A DNA stretch of 64,000 nt from Gracilibacillus salitolerans. Its GTDB lineage: Bacteria > Bacillota > Bacilli > Bacillales > Amphibacillaceae. The translations under genes were made by a program, and so were the position numbers. Numbering within the stretch: the first letter of the stretch is position 1; every line of letters starts with the position of its first letter. This document shows, in pieces, positions 51,624 to 59,764 of this stretch. The stretch is from assembly GCF_009650095.1 (NCBI RefSeq), contig NZ_CP045915.1, positions 2,232,001 to 2,296,000 of the forward strand. Reading direction: 5' to 3'. The notes under the pieces are model-generated. The model ran no database searches, had not been told where the DNA came from, and saw only the letters and a program-made list of their open reading frames with translations.

Positions 51624-51926
51624 GTGGATGAATTTTTACATGATAAACCGAGTAAACCAAGAACAAAAGATGAAAAACAAAAAGTCATTAACCGTTTAAA
51701 ACGTATAGAAGGTCAGGTTCGTGGAATACAAAAAATGGTGGAAGATGATCGATATTGTGTTGATATATTAGTACAAATAAGTGCCATTCAATCCGCATTA
51801 AAAAATGTAGGTTTTTCTGTCACAGAACGACATATCAAACATTGTGTTAGTGATGCGATCAAACAAGGTGAAGGTCAAGAAACCATTGAGGAATTAATGA
51901 ATGTCATGAAGCAGTTTTCCAATTAA
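51624..51926 (+). CDS. csoR: Copper-sensing repressor CsoR
   Basis: This all-helical DNA-binding repressor of 100 residues carries the Cu(I) ligand set Cys45 (RYCVDIL), His70 and Cys74 (HIKHC) at the same positions as in B. subtilis CsoR. The N-terminal helix has NRLKRIEGQVRGIQKMVEDD. Cu(I) binding releases it from DNA. The start is GTG after GAGAGGAAG. In B. subtilis copZA is the target nearby; no copper chaperone or ATPase is in this window. A related formaldehyde or persulfide sensor is unlikely given the full ligand triad. Confidence 0.9.
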   Translation: MDEFLHDKPSKPRTKDEKQKVINRLKRIEGQVRGIQKMVEDDRYCVDILVQISAIQSALKNVGFSVTERHIKHCVSDAIKQGEGQETIEELMNVMKQFSN

Positions 51927-51939
51927 CAAGTAACTTATA

Positions 51940-51969
51940 GGGATAGAGTAAAAACTTTATCCCTTTTTT
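51940..51969 (+). terminator. Terminator after csoR
   Basis: GGGATAGAGT and ACTTTATCCC form a 10-bp stem (one G-U pair) around AAAA, followed by TTTTTTT. Confidence 0.9.
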
Positions 51970-51980
51970 TAATGAAAAAC

Positions 51981-52119
51981 TATTTTAATTATAGTGGGGA
52001 GTCAAACACTACTTTTGAAGATAAGTGTAAAAATTTTGATCAAAAATACTGTATTGACATACAGTATTTTTTTGTTTCGCAATCGGTCCAGATTGTAGAA
52101 TAATTCCTAACTCCAGTAC
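51981..52119 (+). repeat. Accessory-region modular repeat (X tail and Y start)
   Basis: TTTTAATTATAGTGGGGAG and ACTACTTTTGAAGATAAGTG match the module X tail at 49170 and 53130. TTTCGCAATCGGTCCAGATT and GTAGAATAATTCCTAACTCC match module Y at 49225 and 63895. A separate hairpin (52042-52073) sits between the two halves. Confidence 0.65.
52042..52073. terminator. Bidirectional terminator, probably for sspP
   Basis: AAAAATACTGTA and TACAGTATTTTT form a perfect 12-bp stem around TTGACA, with A and T runs on both sides. It lies 66 bases beyond the sspP stop on the reverse strand. Confidence 0.7.
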
Positions 52120-52138
52120 CTCGTATTGAATAGGGTTC

Positions 52139-52291
52139 TCACATGTCATGTGATGCACCATGTTTTTCTCGGGAATGGTTTTTATTTTTTACTTTATGCG
52201 ATCCTGCTAATGGTTCACCGTAGGGCTGTTGTACGCTTTTGGGTAAATCAGGTTGTTCCTGCTGTTTCGGTCCTTTACGATTTTTGGTCAT
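52139..52291 (-). CDS. sspP: Small acid-soluble spore protein P
   Basis: This 50-residue, highly hydrophilic protein begins [11 protein letters not shown] and ends [21 protein letters not shown]. The C-terminal half closely follows B. subtilis SspP (G-S-K-KVKNRNH-xR-KH ... HDM). SspP is a minor, forespore-made spore core protein not needed for DNA protection. GGAGG lies ten bases before the ATG. sspO, its usual partner, is not seen here. A 48-bp gap with the ribosome binding site separates it from the zinc-ribbon gene start side. Confidence 0.85.
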   Translation of the reverse strand: MTKNRKGPKQQEQPDLPKSVQQPYGEPLAGSHKVKNKNHSREKHGASHDM

Positions 52292-52315
52292 GTTTATTCA
52301 TCCTCCATGATTTAT

Positions 52316-52573
52316 TTATGGTATTTGAGCATACTTAATAAAGGTGTTTTCATCTTCAATTAAGCCACATACACCACATTGTATTCTCCTGTTAGGGCCG
52401 TTGTAGGCGACATGAAAAGCTTCTAACGGTTCCTGCTCGTAATTATTGATCACTTCTCCAGTAGCTGTGTTTAATTTTACTGGTTTGGCAACTTGTTCAA
52501 TTACATTAAAACGTGAACGGTTTGTTTTACATTTAGGGCACTGGTAAGGCTGATTCAAGTAAAACACCTTCAT
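52316..52573 (-). CDS. Small zinc-ribbon protein of unknown function
   Basis: This 85-residue protein has two CxxC knuckles, CPKC (residues 12-15) and CGVC (67-70), which together can bind one zinc ion, with a charged middle segment ([23 protein letters not shown]). I do not recognise a named family. It is encoded on the same strand upstream of sspP, 24 bp away, and might be co-transcribed with it. The start is the ATG at 52573; the upstream sequence gives only a weak AAGTAACC-type ribosome binding site, so the start is less sure. Confidence 0.65.
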   Translation of the reverse strand: MKVFYLNQPYQCPKCKTNRSRFNVIEQVAKPVKLNTATGEVINNYEQEPLEAFHVAYNGPNRRIQCGVCGLIEDENTFIKYAQIP

Positions 52574-52828
52574 GGTTACTTTGTTATTTGTATGAGTATT
52601 GCTACAATGTTTGAACGATACTTACCTTTTATTTTCTCTGATTCCTGCTAAATTATACGAAGGCTTTAACCTTTTTGATAAAAGGTATAGGGCTTGTTTA
52701 TATGATCCATCATCATAGTAAAGCAAGATATATTTAAGGATAAGATGAGGATTTAATAATACTTGACTTAAAACATATATTCATGTATGTAATGTTTATA
52801 TTGAATATCTGCTTATGGCTGCCTGATC

Positions 52829-52953
52829 TCCACGTGTAAGGCCTGTTGGCAGCCCAACTTGCGAAAAATCGAATGTCATTAGAGCATATCCAAGAGTTAT
52901 TAGGGCACGACACACCATATCAAACCCAAATATACGCTTGTTTGTATAGTTAA
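52829..52953 (+). pseudogene. Remnant of a tyrosine recombinase (C-terminal end)
   Basis: The frame ending at the TAA at 52951-52953 reads RMSLEHIQELLGHDTPYQTQ before IYACLYS. This is the box II end of XerC/XerD-like or phage integrases (I-x-E-L-L-G-H plus the catalytic tyrosine Y in TQIY). Upstream, HV-stop-GLLAAQLAKN is a decayed copy of the HxLRH-x-ATHLL segment, with an in-frame stop and lost arginine. Only about 40 codons survive and there is no start. It shows that an integrating element once lay here. Confidence 0.8.
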
Positions 52954-53012
52954 GTGAGAACAGTTATTTACGATGAATATATGTAGAGTGGTTAAATTTT
53001 TAGATTGATTAA

Positions 53013-53263
53013 GTTTGCGTTAAATCTAATTTAATCATAGTAGAATAAAAAGGAAAATTATCTAAAACCATTCGGACACAAGGACTTTAGGTGATTTCCT
53101 TTTTAAAAATAATGGTATAAAAGCTGTTTTAATCATAGTAAGGGGAAAACTACTACTTTTGCCGAAGAGTTGTAAAAGGCATTGATTGTCATACCCCTAA
53201 TATTGGATATATATGTTAAAATATAAATAAGTTCGTGAAAAAAAGGTACTTAAACGTGGCAGT
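53013..53263 (+). repeat. Most complete copy of modules X and Y
   Basis: Module X runs from AAGTTTGCGTTAAATC through TTTAATCATAGTAGAATAAA, a hairpin with AAATTATCTAAA/TTTAGGTGATTT, then GCTGTTTTAATCATAGTA and ACTACTTTTG to about 53180. Module Y follows as TTGGATATATATGTTAAAAT (53202), GTTCGTGAAAAAA and TACTTAAACGTGGCAG (53248-53263). The related copies are at 54636, 62365 and 63889. This stretch to 53460 has no other gene. Confidence 0.7.
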
Positions 53264-53340
53264 ATATTAAAATAAGAAAAACGCCTTTATTTCCTGCATA
53301 GTAGACTAATACTGCGCAATAGTTTCTCCACTTTCATATT

Positions 53341-53375
53341 AATTTGTGAAAGAATGTGCTTAAAGTAAAGGGCAG
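53341..53375 (+). repeat. Module Y end, upstream of the SUKH gene
   Basis: AATTTGTGAAAGAATGTGCT followed by TAAAGTAAAGGGCAG matches the end of module Y (GTTTGTGAAAAAA...CTTAAACTAACTGGCAG at 63968-64000). The SUKH gene starts 86 bases later. Confidence 0.6.
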
Positions 53376-53460
53376 GATAGTTGAAGAAGGAAATGACATA
53401 AATATAGTGGAACATTATACTTAAGCTGTCTACATTTTTTTGAATAAGGAAGGAATAAGT

Positions 53461-53778
53461 ATGGAACTTCAACTTTTGATTGATAAAGTAAAAAACTTCC
53501 CAAACTGTGTAATTCATTCTCCTTCAGGCTATCCAGTTGTAGAAAAAGGTCATCTATTACCAAACGATTTATATGAATTTTATAAAATATGTGGTGGAAT
53601 TGACTTATTTATTGACTGTGATTATGGAATAACAATCGTTCCTCCTAACGAGTTTGCACTAGCAAACCCTCTAATAATAGGTGAAAAAGCTGAATATGAT
53701 ATTTCTTCAAATTGGTACATAATTGGTCGTTATGGTAATAACGATTACTTAACAATTGACCTTAATAAGTCACGTTAA
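53461..53778 (+). pseudogene. Truncated SUKH (SMI1/KNR4) family gene
   Basis: The 105-residue frame shows the SUKH fold signatures LLPNDLYEFYKICGGI, VPPNEF and WYIIGRYGNNDYLTIDL. Intact members run about 40-50 residues longer, continuing L-G-R-C-x-D after this point. Here the frame ends in NKSR-stop, and GRC is readable in the next frame (about 53781), so a frameshift or junction has removed the C-terminus, just before a module Y end at 53791. SUKH proteins often act as immunity proteins against polymorphic toxins. The ATG follows GGAAGGAAT. No toxin gene is nearby. Confidence 0.7.
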
Positions 53779-53790
53779 GGGTAGATGCTT

Positions 53791-53807
53791 ATTGTGTTAA
53801 CTGGCAG
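53791..53807 (+). repeat. Module Y end, upstream of the GNAT gene
   Basis: ATTGTGTTAACTGGCAG repeats the last bases of module Y. It joins the broken SUKH gene directly and precedes the GNAT start by 57 bases. Confidence 0.5.
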
Positions 53808-53864
53808 CATTGTGGAAGAAGATATGTAGATATATAATAACCAAAAACAATAGGAAGTGCTTAT

Positions 53865-54272
53865 ATGGAAAAGACCATACATTATACAATTGAACCCCCT
53901 GAAAATTTTAAGCAATTACTTACCTTATATGAATCTTTAGGATGGAATTCACTTGAATTAACAGTTAATGATTTAGAACATATGTGTAATCAAAGTTGGT
54001 ATGCTATTTATGCTTTTGAAGAACAACAATTAGTGGGTATGGGACGTGTTATATCAGATGGTGTGATTACTGGAATTATTTGTGGAGTATGTGTGCTACC
54101 GAAATATCAGTCCAAAGGTATCGGCAAAGAAATGTTGAAAAGAATAATTCAACATTGCGAGCAAAGTCGAGTTATTCCTCAACTTATGTGTGTAGAAAAT
54201 TTGGAGTCCTATTATGAGCCTTTTGGATTTAAGAAATTTTCGATTGGAATGACAAGAAATATAAATCGATAA
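53865..54272 (+). CDS. GNAT family N-acetyltransferase
   Basis: This 135-residue acetyl-CoA-dependent transferase has motif A as VCVLPKYQSKGIGKEMLKRI (near residue 78; Q-x-x-G-x-G binds the CoA pyrophosphate) and motif B with ESYYEPFGFKKF near residue 115. The length fits a single GNAT domain. The substrate cannot be told from sequence. An AATAGGAAGTG ribosome binding site precedes the ATG. It is the intact cargo gene of this repeat-rich stretch. Confidence 0.88.
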   Translation: MEKTIHYTIEPPENFKQLLTLYESLGWNSLELTVNDLEHMCNQSWYAIYAFEEQQLVGMGRVISDGVITGIICGVCVLPKYQSKGIGKEMLKRIIQHCEQSRVIPQLMCVENLESYYEPFGFKKFSIGMTRNINR

Positions 54273-54445
54273 ATGTATAACACCAAACTGGAACGCACTT
54301 AGTTAATATAAAAAGTTGCTTGCTCTAAAACTCTATTGGATTGTTGAGCTATCGAGGGTCTTAATCGAAGTTCCCCTTTAATATCGATCTTCAATAAAAG
54401 GGAGCCTATCTGGAGCTACGGTGTTTTAATAAGACCATATAAAAA

Positions 54446-54484
54446 AAGGTCAACCAGAAATATTTAGCATCTGGTTAACCTTAT
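54446..54484 (+). terminator. Terminator-like hairpin after the GNAT gene
   Basis: GGTCAACCAGA and TCTGGTTAACC pair with one mismatch, between A-rich and TTAT flanks. Just upstream, 54345-54410 has GCTATCGAGGGTCTTAATCG and TTTAATATCGATCTTC, which look like another repeat fragment. Confidence 0.55.
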
Positions 54485-54499
54485 AATACAAAGGGTGCG

Positions 54500-54763
54500 A
54501 TTGTTGAATAAGAATTAAAAGGTTGATACATATTATATATGAATAAACTGTATCAACTTTCTTTATAAATAGCACTGAAAATTAAAGCTACACTTGGTTT
54601 AAAAGTAGTGGACCAAGTACAATCTGACAACGATATGTTTGCGTTAAATACAACTTAATCATAGTAGCATAAAAAAGGCAAACCTCTAGATCTCTTGATA
54701 TCCAAGGGTTTTAGAAGGTTTGCTTTTTTGAGTAATGGCTTGGAAAGCTGTTTTAATCATATT
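54500..54763 (+). repeat. Block Z plus module X copy
   Basis: Block Z (54500-54544) is 45 bases, from ATTGTTGAATAAGAATTAAA to ATTATATATGAAT, and matches 62322-62366 with one mismatch. Module X begins at about 54636 (GTTTGCGTTAAATACAACTT) and holds a terminator-like hairpin AAACCTCTAGA...TTTTAGAAGGTTT ending in TTTTTT, then GCTGTTTTAATCATATTA. No gene lies between 54273 and 55040. Confidence 0.7.
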
Positions 54764-54888
54764 ATTTGGAACGCTAGCTATTGTTTACACCAATATATAA
54801 TAATTATTCATTCCTCTTCCTATCTAATACTATGTTAAAACAAAAATCTTTTTTTTCGTAAATGTATAGCATGCTAGATCGTTCTGCC

Positions 54889-54925
54889 AAATAAGGAATA
54901 CTATGTTTCTTATTATTCCTTATTT
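54889..54925. repeat. Perfect 12-bp inverted repeat
   Basis: AAATAAGGAATA (54889-54900) and TATTCCTTATTT (54914-54925) are exact inverses around a 13-base loop. It may be a terminator for the reverse-strand araC gene or a leftover element end; no T-run decides it. Confidence 0.45.
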
Positions 54926-55040
54926 GATCAAGGTGAATAGATGGTGGAAAAATAGAGTAAAAGGGTTTAAAAAATAACAAGGGAAAAAGGTGGACATGAT
55001 GAAAGACATTGAAAACTGTTAAAAATATAACAGGTAAAAA

Positions 55041-55874
55041 TCATACTTTATGTATATCATCTTGAGGAGAAGTACCAAAAAAGTCTCTATATCTGCGGTA
55101 AAATGTCGAATAATCCTTAAAACCACATTGCATGCATGCCTCAACAGCAGGCACACCATCGTAAAGCAAATGTCTAGCGCTTATTAATCGTTTGGTTATT
55201 ATATACTTCCATACAGTTGTATTAGTTGCCTTTTTGAATAAGGTATTTAACTGAGATTTGCTAATATAAAATTGCTTACAGATGCTTTCGATGCTTATAT
55301 TTTCAAATAGGTGTTCATTTATGTAACTAATCACTTCAGTCATTTGAGAATTTTGTGCAGTAAATAATAACTGAGGATGGTAATTATGAAAGCTTTTATT
55401 CAATTCATTTAAGATAGTAAGAAGATTAGTTATAATAGCTACTCTTTTTTTGTAATCATTATCTTTAACTTCCAGTATATTATTCAGGCAGGAACGAACT
55501 AATTGATTAGAAAAAGACCCCGATGGATAAAAATTATTGACTCCCAAAGATCGGTTATCAAAAGGAGTAAGTAATATTCTATCTGGATCAATTTGATCTA
55601 AGATCTGTGGAAAAAAATGAAGCACAATCCTTTCGTATGGAAGATCCTTATTCATTTGTAAATAGTGTGCTTCATTTGAACGCATGAGCATTATACTATT
55701 AGGATTTAGTAAGTATTTATTCCCCTCCACTGTAAAAGTCCCATTTCCTGAGAGTAAATAATAAAACTCATAAATTTCATGAGCATGCATTCCGTATTTT
55801 GTGGGATGTGGTGGTATGTCGCAGTTTTTGTGAAAAAATAGTTGATGATCTTTGTAATAATCTTGATAATCCAT
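55041..55874 (-). CDS. AraC family transcriptional regulator, probably of the GH115 locus
   Basis: The 277-residue protein has an N-terminal cupin sensor domain (about 1-150, with HAHEIYEFYYLLSGNGTFTV) and a C-terminal AraC double helix-turn-helix (about 178-275) with ENISIESICKQFYISKSQLN and ACMQCGFKDYSTFYRRYRDF. Cupin AraC proteins usually activate sugar-utilisation genes when a sugar binds. It diverges from the GH115 gene; the shared promoter region carries two direct repeats. AGAGG precedes the ATG. Confidence 0.92.
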   Translation of the reverse strand: MDYQDYYKDHQLFFHKNCDIPPHPTKYGMHAHEIYEFYYLLSGNGTFTVEGNKYLLNPNSIMLMRSNEAHYLQMNKDLPYERIVLHFFPQILDQIDPDRILLTPFDNRSLGVNNFYPSGSFSNQLVRSCLNNILEVKDNDYKKRVAIITNLLTILNELNKSFHNYHPQLLFTAQNSQMTEVISYINEHLFENISIESICKQFYISKSQLNTLFKKATNTTVWKYIITKRLISARHLLYDGVPAVEACMQCGFKDYSTFYRRYRDFFGTSPQDDIHKV

Positions 55875-55913
55875 AGAAAACCTCTTTTATTAAGCTGAAT
55901 ATTTATTGTATAT

Positions 55914-55942
55914 AGTATACGGTGATATAAATCTAAATGCAA
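55914..55942 (-). promoter_or_regulatory. Predicted promoter of the araC gene
   Basis: On the reverse strand, TTGCAT (55942-55937) and TATACT (55919-55914) are 17 bp apart. The -35 lies inside the first AAATGCAAT repeat. Confidence 0.65.
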
Positions 55943-55964
55943 TATATTTTCAATAAAATGCAAT
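55935..55964. promoter_or_regulatory. Candidate AraC operator: two 9-bp direct repeats
   Basis: AAATGCAAT occurs at 55935-55943 and 55956-55964, exactly 21 bp (two helix turns) apart. Copy 1 overlaps the araC -35 and copy 2 abuts the GH115 -35. This is the usual layout of AraC-family half-sites. Confidence 0.55.
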
Positions 55965-55992
55965 TGTATTGTGAATAGTTTAAAAATATAAT
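55964..55992 (+). promoter_or_regulatory. Predicted promoter of the GH115 gene
   Basis: TTGTAT (55964-55969), a 17-bp spacer and TATAAT (55987-55992), about 100 bp before the GTG start. Confidence 0.65.
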
Positions 55993-56092
55993 GGTTTTAT
56001 TAGAATATAACTATAAAATTGAAGTGGTTAAGCAGATAGGTGAATTATAATATTCAGGTTTTACATCATCATGATAGGAAGGATTGAAAAGT

Positions 56093-59000
56093 GTGGAGGG
56101 TAAAACATTAATCTGTAGTCATAAACAAAAGATAAATATATATTTATCACAGAATGAACTTCCAGCCGTTAAAATTGCTGCACATAATCTTACAAAAGAT
56201 ATCTATCAAGTATGCGGCGCTATAGGAGAAGTTACAGATGGAGAAGGAAAGATTGTTATAGGGGCAATCGCAAACAATATCGCCATTAAAAAAAAACTTG
56301 AAGATAAGGAAATACATACGGAATGCCTGCAAGATGGTGAAGGAAACTATAGGTGGGAAGGATATCTCATTCAGGAGAAAGATGGTATTTTATACATTTT
56401 AGGAACTGATAGAAGGGGAACTATATTTGGTATATATGAATTCTCAAAAATGATCGGTGTTTCACCATGGTACTTTTTTGCAGATGTTCCTGTTAAAAAG
56501 CATGATTCCATTTTAATAGATAGGGGCCATAAAACTTCTTCCTATCCATCCGTACAATATAGGGGGATCTTCTTGAATGATGAGGAGCAACTTGACGCTT
56601 GGGCAAAAGCACATACAAATGATAATACCATAGGACCTGAAACATATGTACATATATTTGAACTACTACTAAGATTAAAAGCAAATTATATTTGGCCGGC
56701 TATGCATGTAAATTACTTTAATGAGAACCCAGAAAATGGCCGATTAGCAGAAGAAATGGGGATTGTTGTCGGAACATCACACTGTGATATGCTTCTTCGC
56801 AGTAATCAGAATGAATGGGAACCCTGGCTTGAGAAAAAAGGCTATGAAGAAGTAAGTTACGATTATTCTATTCCAGGGAGAAACCGTGAGATATTACAAG
56901 AATACTGGCGCGAAAGCGTAGAACAGAATAAAGATTATGAAGTGTGTTATACGGTCGGCATGAGAGGAGTACATGATTTTGGGTTTAAGACAGATGAGAT
57001 AGATCATAATACAAATCTCAATATGGAAGAAAAAAAGCAGGAAAAGGTAAAGCTTCTCGGTAATATCATTAAGGATCAAAGAAATATTTTAAAAGATGTA
57101 TTAGGAAAAAAGAATCGTGAAGAAGCGTTACAGACATTTATACCCTATAAAGAGGTTCTTCCTTTATATGACGCAGGTTTAGAGCTACCGGATGATGTTA
57201 CGCTTATGTGGGTCGATGATAATTTTGGTTATATGAGAAGATATCCTGATTCAAAAGAGCAGAAACGTTCAGGAGGCCATGGGATATATTTTCACAATTC
57301 ATATTGGGCACATCCTGGTATGAGTTATTTGTACATCAACTCTATACCAATGGCGCATACTGGAAATGAATTAAAGAAATGCTATGACAACGGCATTAGA
57401 AAGATATGGGTTCTTAATGTTGGTGCTCTGAAACCGCTTGAACAGGATATTGAATACTTCTTGACCTATGGTTGGGAAGCAGGAAAAGAAGATGCTGTAA
57501 CAAAAGATACGTCAAAATTTACTGAAAAATGGATTGATTTTAATTTTTCGGGTGATTATGGGAAAAGAGCGGCTGATTTATATAACCGTTTTACCCAGAT
57601 AACAAACGTATGTAAGATTGAACATCTGACTGGAGATAAATTTTCACAAACCATTTATGGAGACGAAGCTGGCGTAAGAGTAAATAAGTTAAAAGAAATA
57701 TATGATGAAGCCAATAAAATGTACTTTGAACTGCCTCAAAATGAACGAGAATCTTTTTTTCAACTTTTTCTAATGAAGATTCATGCATCTTACTATGCAA
57801 ATGCAGAGTTTTATTTTGCAGATCGAAGCAATCTGAGTTATGAACAAGGCAAAATGCAATCAGCAGACCATTATATAACAAAATCTAGGGAAATGATGGA
57901 TTATAGAAGAAGTATGCTTCATTTTTATAATAAGATAATGTCCGGTGGCAAGTGGGATAGAATCCTTACACCAGAAAGTTTTTCACCACCGCCTACTGCA
58001 ATGTATCCAGCAGGTACCCCAGCATTAAAGATTGAACAACCTGGTTCCAATATTATTGTATGGGGTGAACGTACACCCGAAACTAATCAAAAGATTATAT
58101 TCGATTCCTATGGTATGGATGTAAAATGGTTTGAGATTTTTAATACAGGAGCAGAAAGTTTTGACTTTACTGTGGATATAAGTTCATGCAATGAATGGGT
58201 TGAAGTTTCAGAGGGCTTTGGTACGGTAATCGATGAAAAAAGAATATTGATAAAGTTGAAAGAAAAGTGTATTAACGAGGACAAAAGGGGCAAAATTGTG
58301 ATAAAAACATCACCTGATGAAAAGGAATATCAGATTGATGTATTTGCTAATTGTAGAGAGGATATCCCGGAGCATTTTAATGGTCATGTTGAAGCGGATG
58401 GTTTTGTTTCCATGAAGGCTGACCATTTTATTTTTGATAGAACTTCAAGCGATAATCGGTGGCAAATTATTGAGGATATGGGAAGAATGGATGGAAATGT
58501 GATAGAAGCAGCAGGCTCTGGTTATCCTGACGGGAATGATGTACAGAATAATGCTTCAGTAAATTATCAATTTCTACTAAGAAGTAAAGGGCATTTTTTA
58601 TTGGAAATTCATCGCTTTTTGACTTTGAATTCCACAGGTAAAATTCGTTTTGCTGTATCAATCGATGATATGGATCCTTTAATTATTGAAACTGAAACAA
58701 ATGATGAGTGGCGTGGGAACTGGCGAGATGCTGTTTTAAATAATGGTGAAAAACTTTATGTGTCATTACCTTTTATGAATAGTGGTGTTCATAAACTAAA
58801 TATTTATATGATTGATAGATATGTAACAATCAGTAAGCTTGTTGTTTATACAGATAAGGATTTGACGAATTTATCTCCACAGCTACTTGATCATAATAGC
58901 TCATTTATACAGCCTGAGGTATGTAATCTTGGGCCGGAAGAAAGTTATTTTACAGGTAATAGCTTAGTAGTGAGAAAGCCTAATTTACAAACGATTCCTG

Positions 59001-59764
59001 AATATAGCTTATCGGATATGGAAAATTTATGTACTACTATATATAGTATGAAAGTTGGTACTGCACCGTTACCAAACCTTGTATATGCCGGAATTGACTT
59101 TTGGAATTATGATAGGTTATATATGTTGAACGAAGAATATCCGCAATTTCAAAAGGGTGCTTCTAGATATATGCCTGATCAATTTGGGTATAAAGACGCT
59201 ATTTCAGAATTTGGCTCTGGATATTTTATTGAAAATAATGGTGTTATCGCAATTGAAACAGAATATGCCCTTGAACAGTCTAATTATGCTAATACACAAA
59301 AAAGCTCTCATAATGAAAAGATTGAATGGACACATACACAAGCTGAGACAAATGGAGCAAGCGGAATGGCAATGCATATAAAAACTAGTGGATTAAGCTG
59401 GTCGAATGCGATGGATGCTCCTTCACTTCATTATAAGATAAAGGTTACGAGTCCAGGAACATACCGTGTATGGATGTTGATTAAATTTGATGATGAATTT
59501 TCGGATGCTTGTAGAATTGGCTTAGATGGGGTAGTACAGCCTTATCACCAGCAGTTTTCTAAGGGAAGGTTATATACCTATAGTACAAAACAAATTTGGT
59601 TTTGGACACTTTTGTCTGAAATTGATATTGATAAAGGAATTCATAATTTTTCCATCTATGGTGGTGAAGCTGGATTAAGAGTTGATAGAGTATATCTTAC
59701 ACAAGGTGATGAAATTGCACCAGATGATGCAGCTTGGATGGACTCAGAGAGGTTTATTAAATAG
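56093..59764 (+). CDS. Glycoside hydrolase family 115, xylan alpha-glucuronidase
   Basis: This 1223-residue enzyme of family GH115 removes glucuronic or 4-O-methylglucuronic acid from xylan. It has an N-terminal hexosaminidase-like domain (about 1-130), a catalytic barrel with WPAMHVNYFNENPENGRLAE (near 201), GTSHCDMLLR, LPDDVTLMWVDDNFGYMRRY (W373 region) and WVLNVGALKPLE. A helical part and a C-terminal beta domain (about 960-1220) follow. No signal peptide is seen, so it should act inside the cell on imported oligosaccharides. The GTG at 56093 is best spaced from AGGAAGGA; a TTG three codons earlier touches it. Confidence 0.93.
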   Translation: MEGKTLICSHKQKINIYLSQNELPAVKIAAHNLTKDIYQVCGAIGEVTDGEGKIVIGAIANNIAIKKKLEDKEIHTECLQDGEGNYRWEGYLIQEKDGILYILGTDRRGTIFGIYEFSKMIGVSPWYFFADVPVKKHDSILIDRGHKTSSYPSVQYRGIFLNDEEQLDAWAKAHTNDNTIGPETYVHIFELLLRLKANYIWPAMHVNYFNENPENGRLAEEMGIVVGTSHCDMLLRSNQNEWEPWLEKKGYEEVSYDYSIPGRNREILQEYWRESVEQNKDYEVCYTVGMRGVHDFGFKTDEIDHNTNLNMEEKKQEKVKLLGNIIKDQRNILKDVLGKKNREEALQTFIPYKEVLPLYDAGLELPDDVTLMWVDDNFGYMRRYPDSKEQKRSGGHGIYFHNSYWAHPGMSYLYINSIPMAHTGNELKKCYDNGIRKIWVLNVGALKPLEQDIEYFLTYGWEAGKEDAVTKDTSKFTEKWIDFNFSGDYGKRAADLYNRFTQITNVCKIEHLTGDKFSQTIYGDEAGVRVNKLKEIYDEANKMYFELPQNERESFFQLFLMKIHASYYANAEFYFADRSNLSYEQGKMQSADHYITKSREMMDYRRSMLHFYNKIMSGGKWDRILTPESFSPPPTAMYPAGTPALKIEQPGSNIIVWGERTPETNQKIIFDSYGMDVKWFEIFNTGAESFDFTVDISSCNEWVEVSEGFGTVIDEKRILIKLKEKCINEDKRGKIVIKTSPDEKEYQIDVFANCREDIPEHFNGHVEADGFVSMKADHFIFDRTSSDNRWQIIEDMGRMDGNVIEAAGSGYPDGNDVQNNASVNYQFLLRSKGHFLLEIHRFLTLNSTGKIRFAVSIDDMDPLIIETETNDEWRGNWRDAVLNNGEKLYVSLPFMNSGVHKLNIYMIDRYVTISKLVVYTDKDLTNLSPQLLDHNSSFIQPEVCNLGPEESYFTGNSLVVRKPNLQTIPEYSLSDMENLCTTIYSMKVGTAPLPNLVYAGIDFWNYDRLYMLNEEYPQFQKGASRYMPDQFGYKDAISEFGSGYFIENNGVIAIETEYALEQSNYANTQKSSHNEKIEWTHTQAETNGASGMAMHIKTSGLSWSNAMDAPSLHYKIKVTSPGTYRVWMLIKFDDEFSDACRIGLDGVVQPYHQQFSKGRLYTYSTKQIWFWTLLSEIDIDKGIHNFSIYGGEAGLRVDRVYLTQGDEIAPDDAAWMDSERFIK

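Noticed and set aside
53461..53807. A toxin-immunity or contact-dependent inhibition locus around the SUKH gene
   Set aside because: The SUKH gene is truncated and no polymorphic toxin, WXG/LXG protein or secretion gene lies near it.
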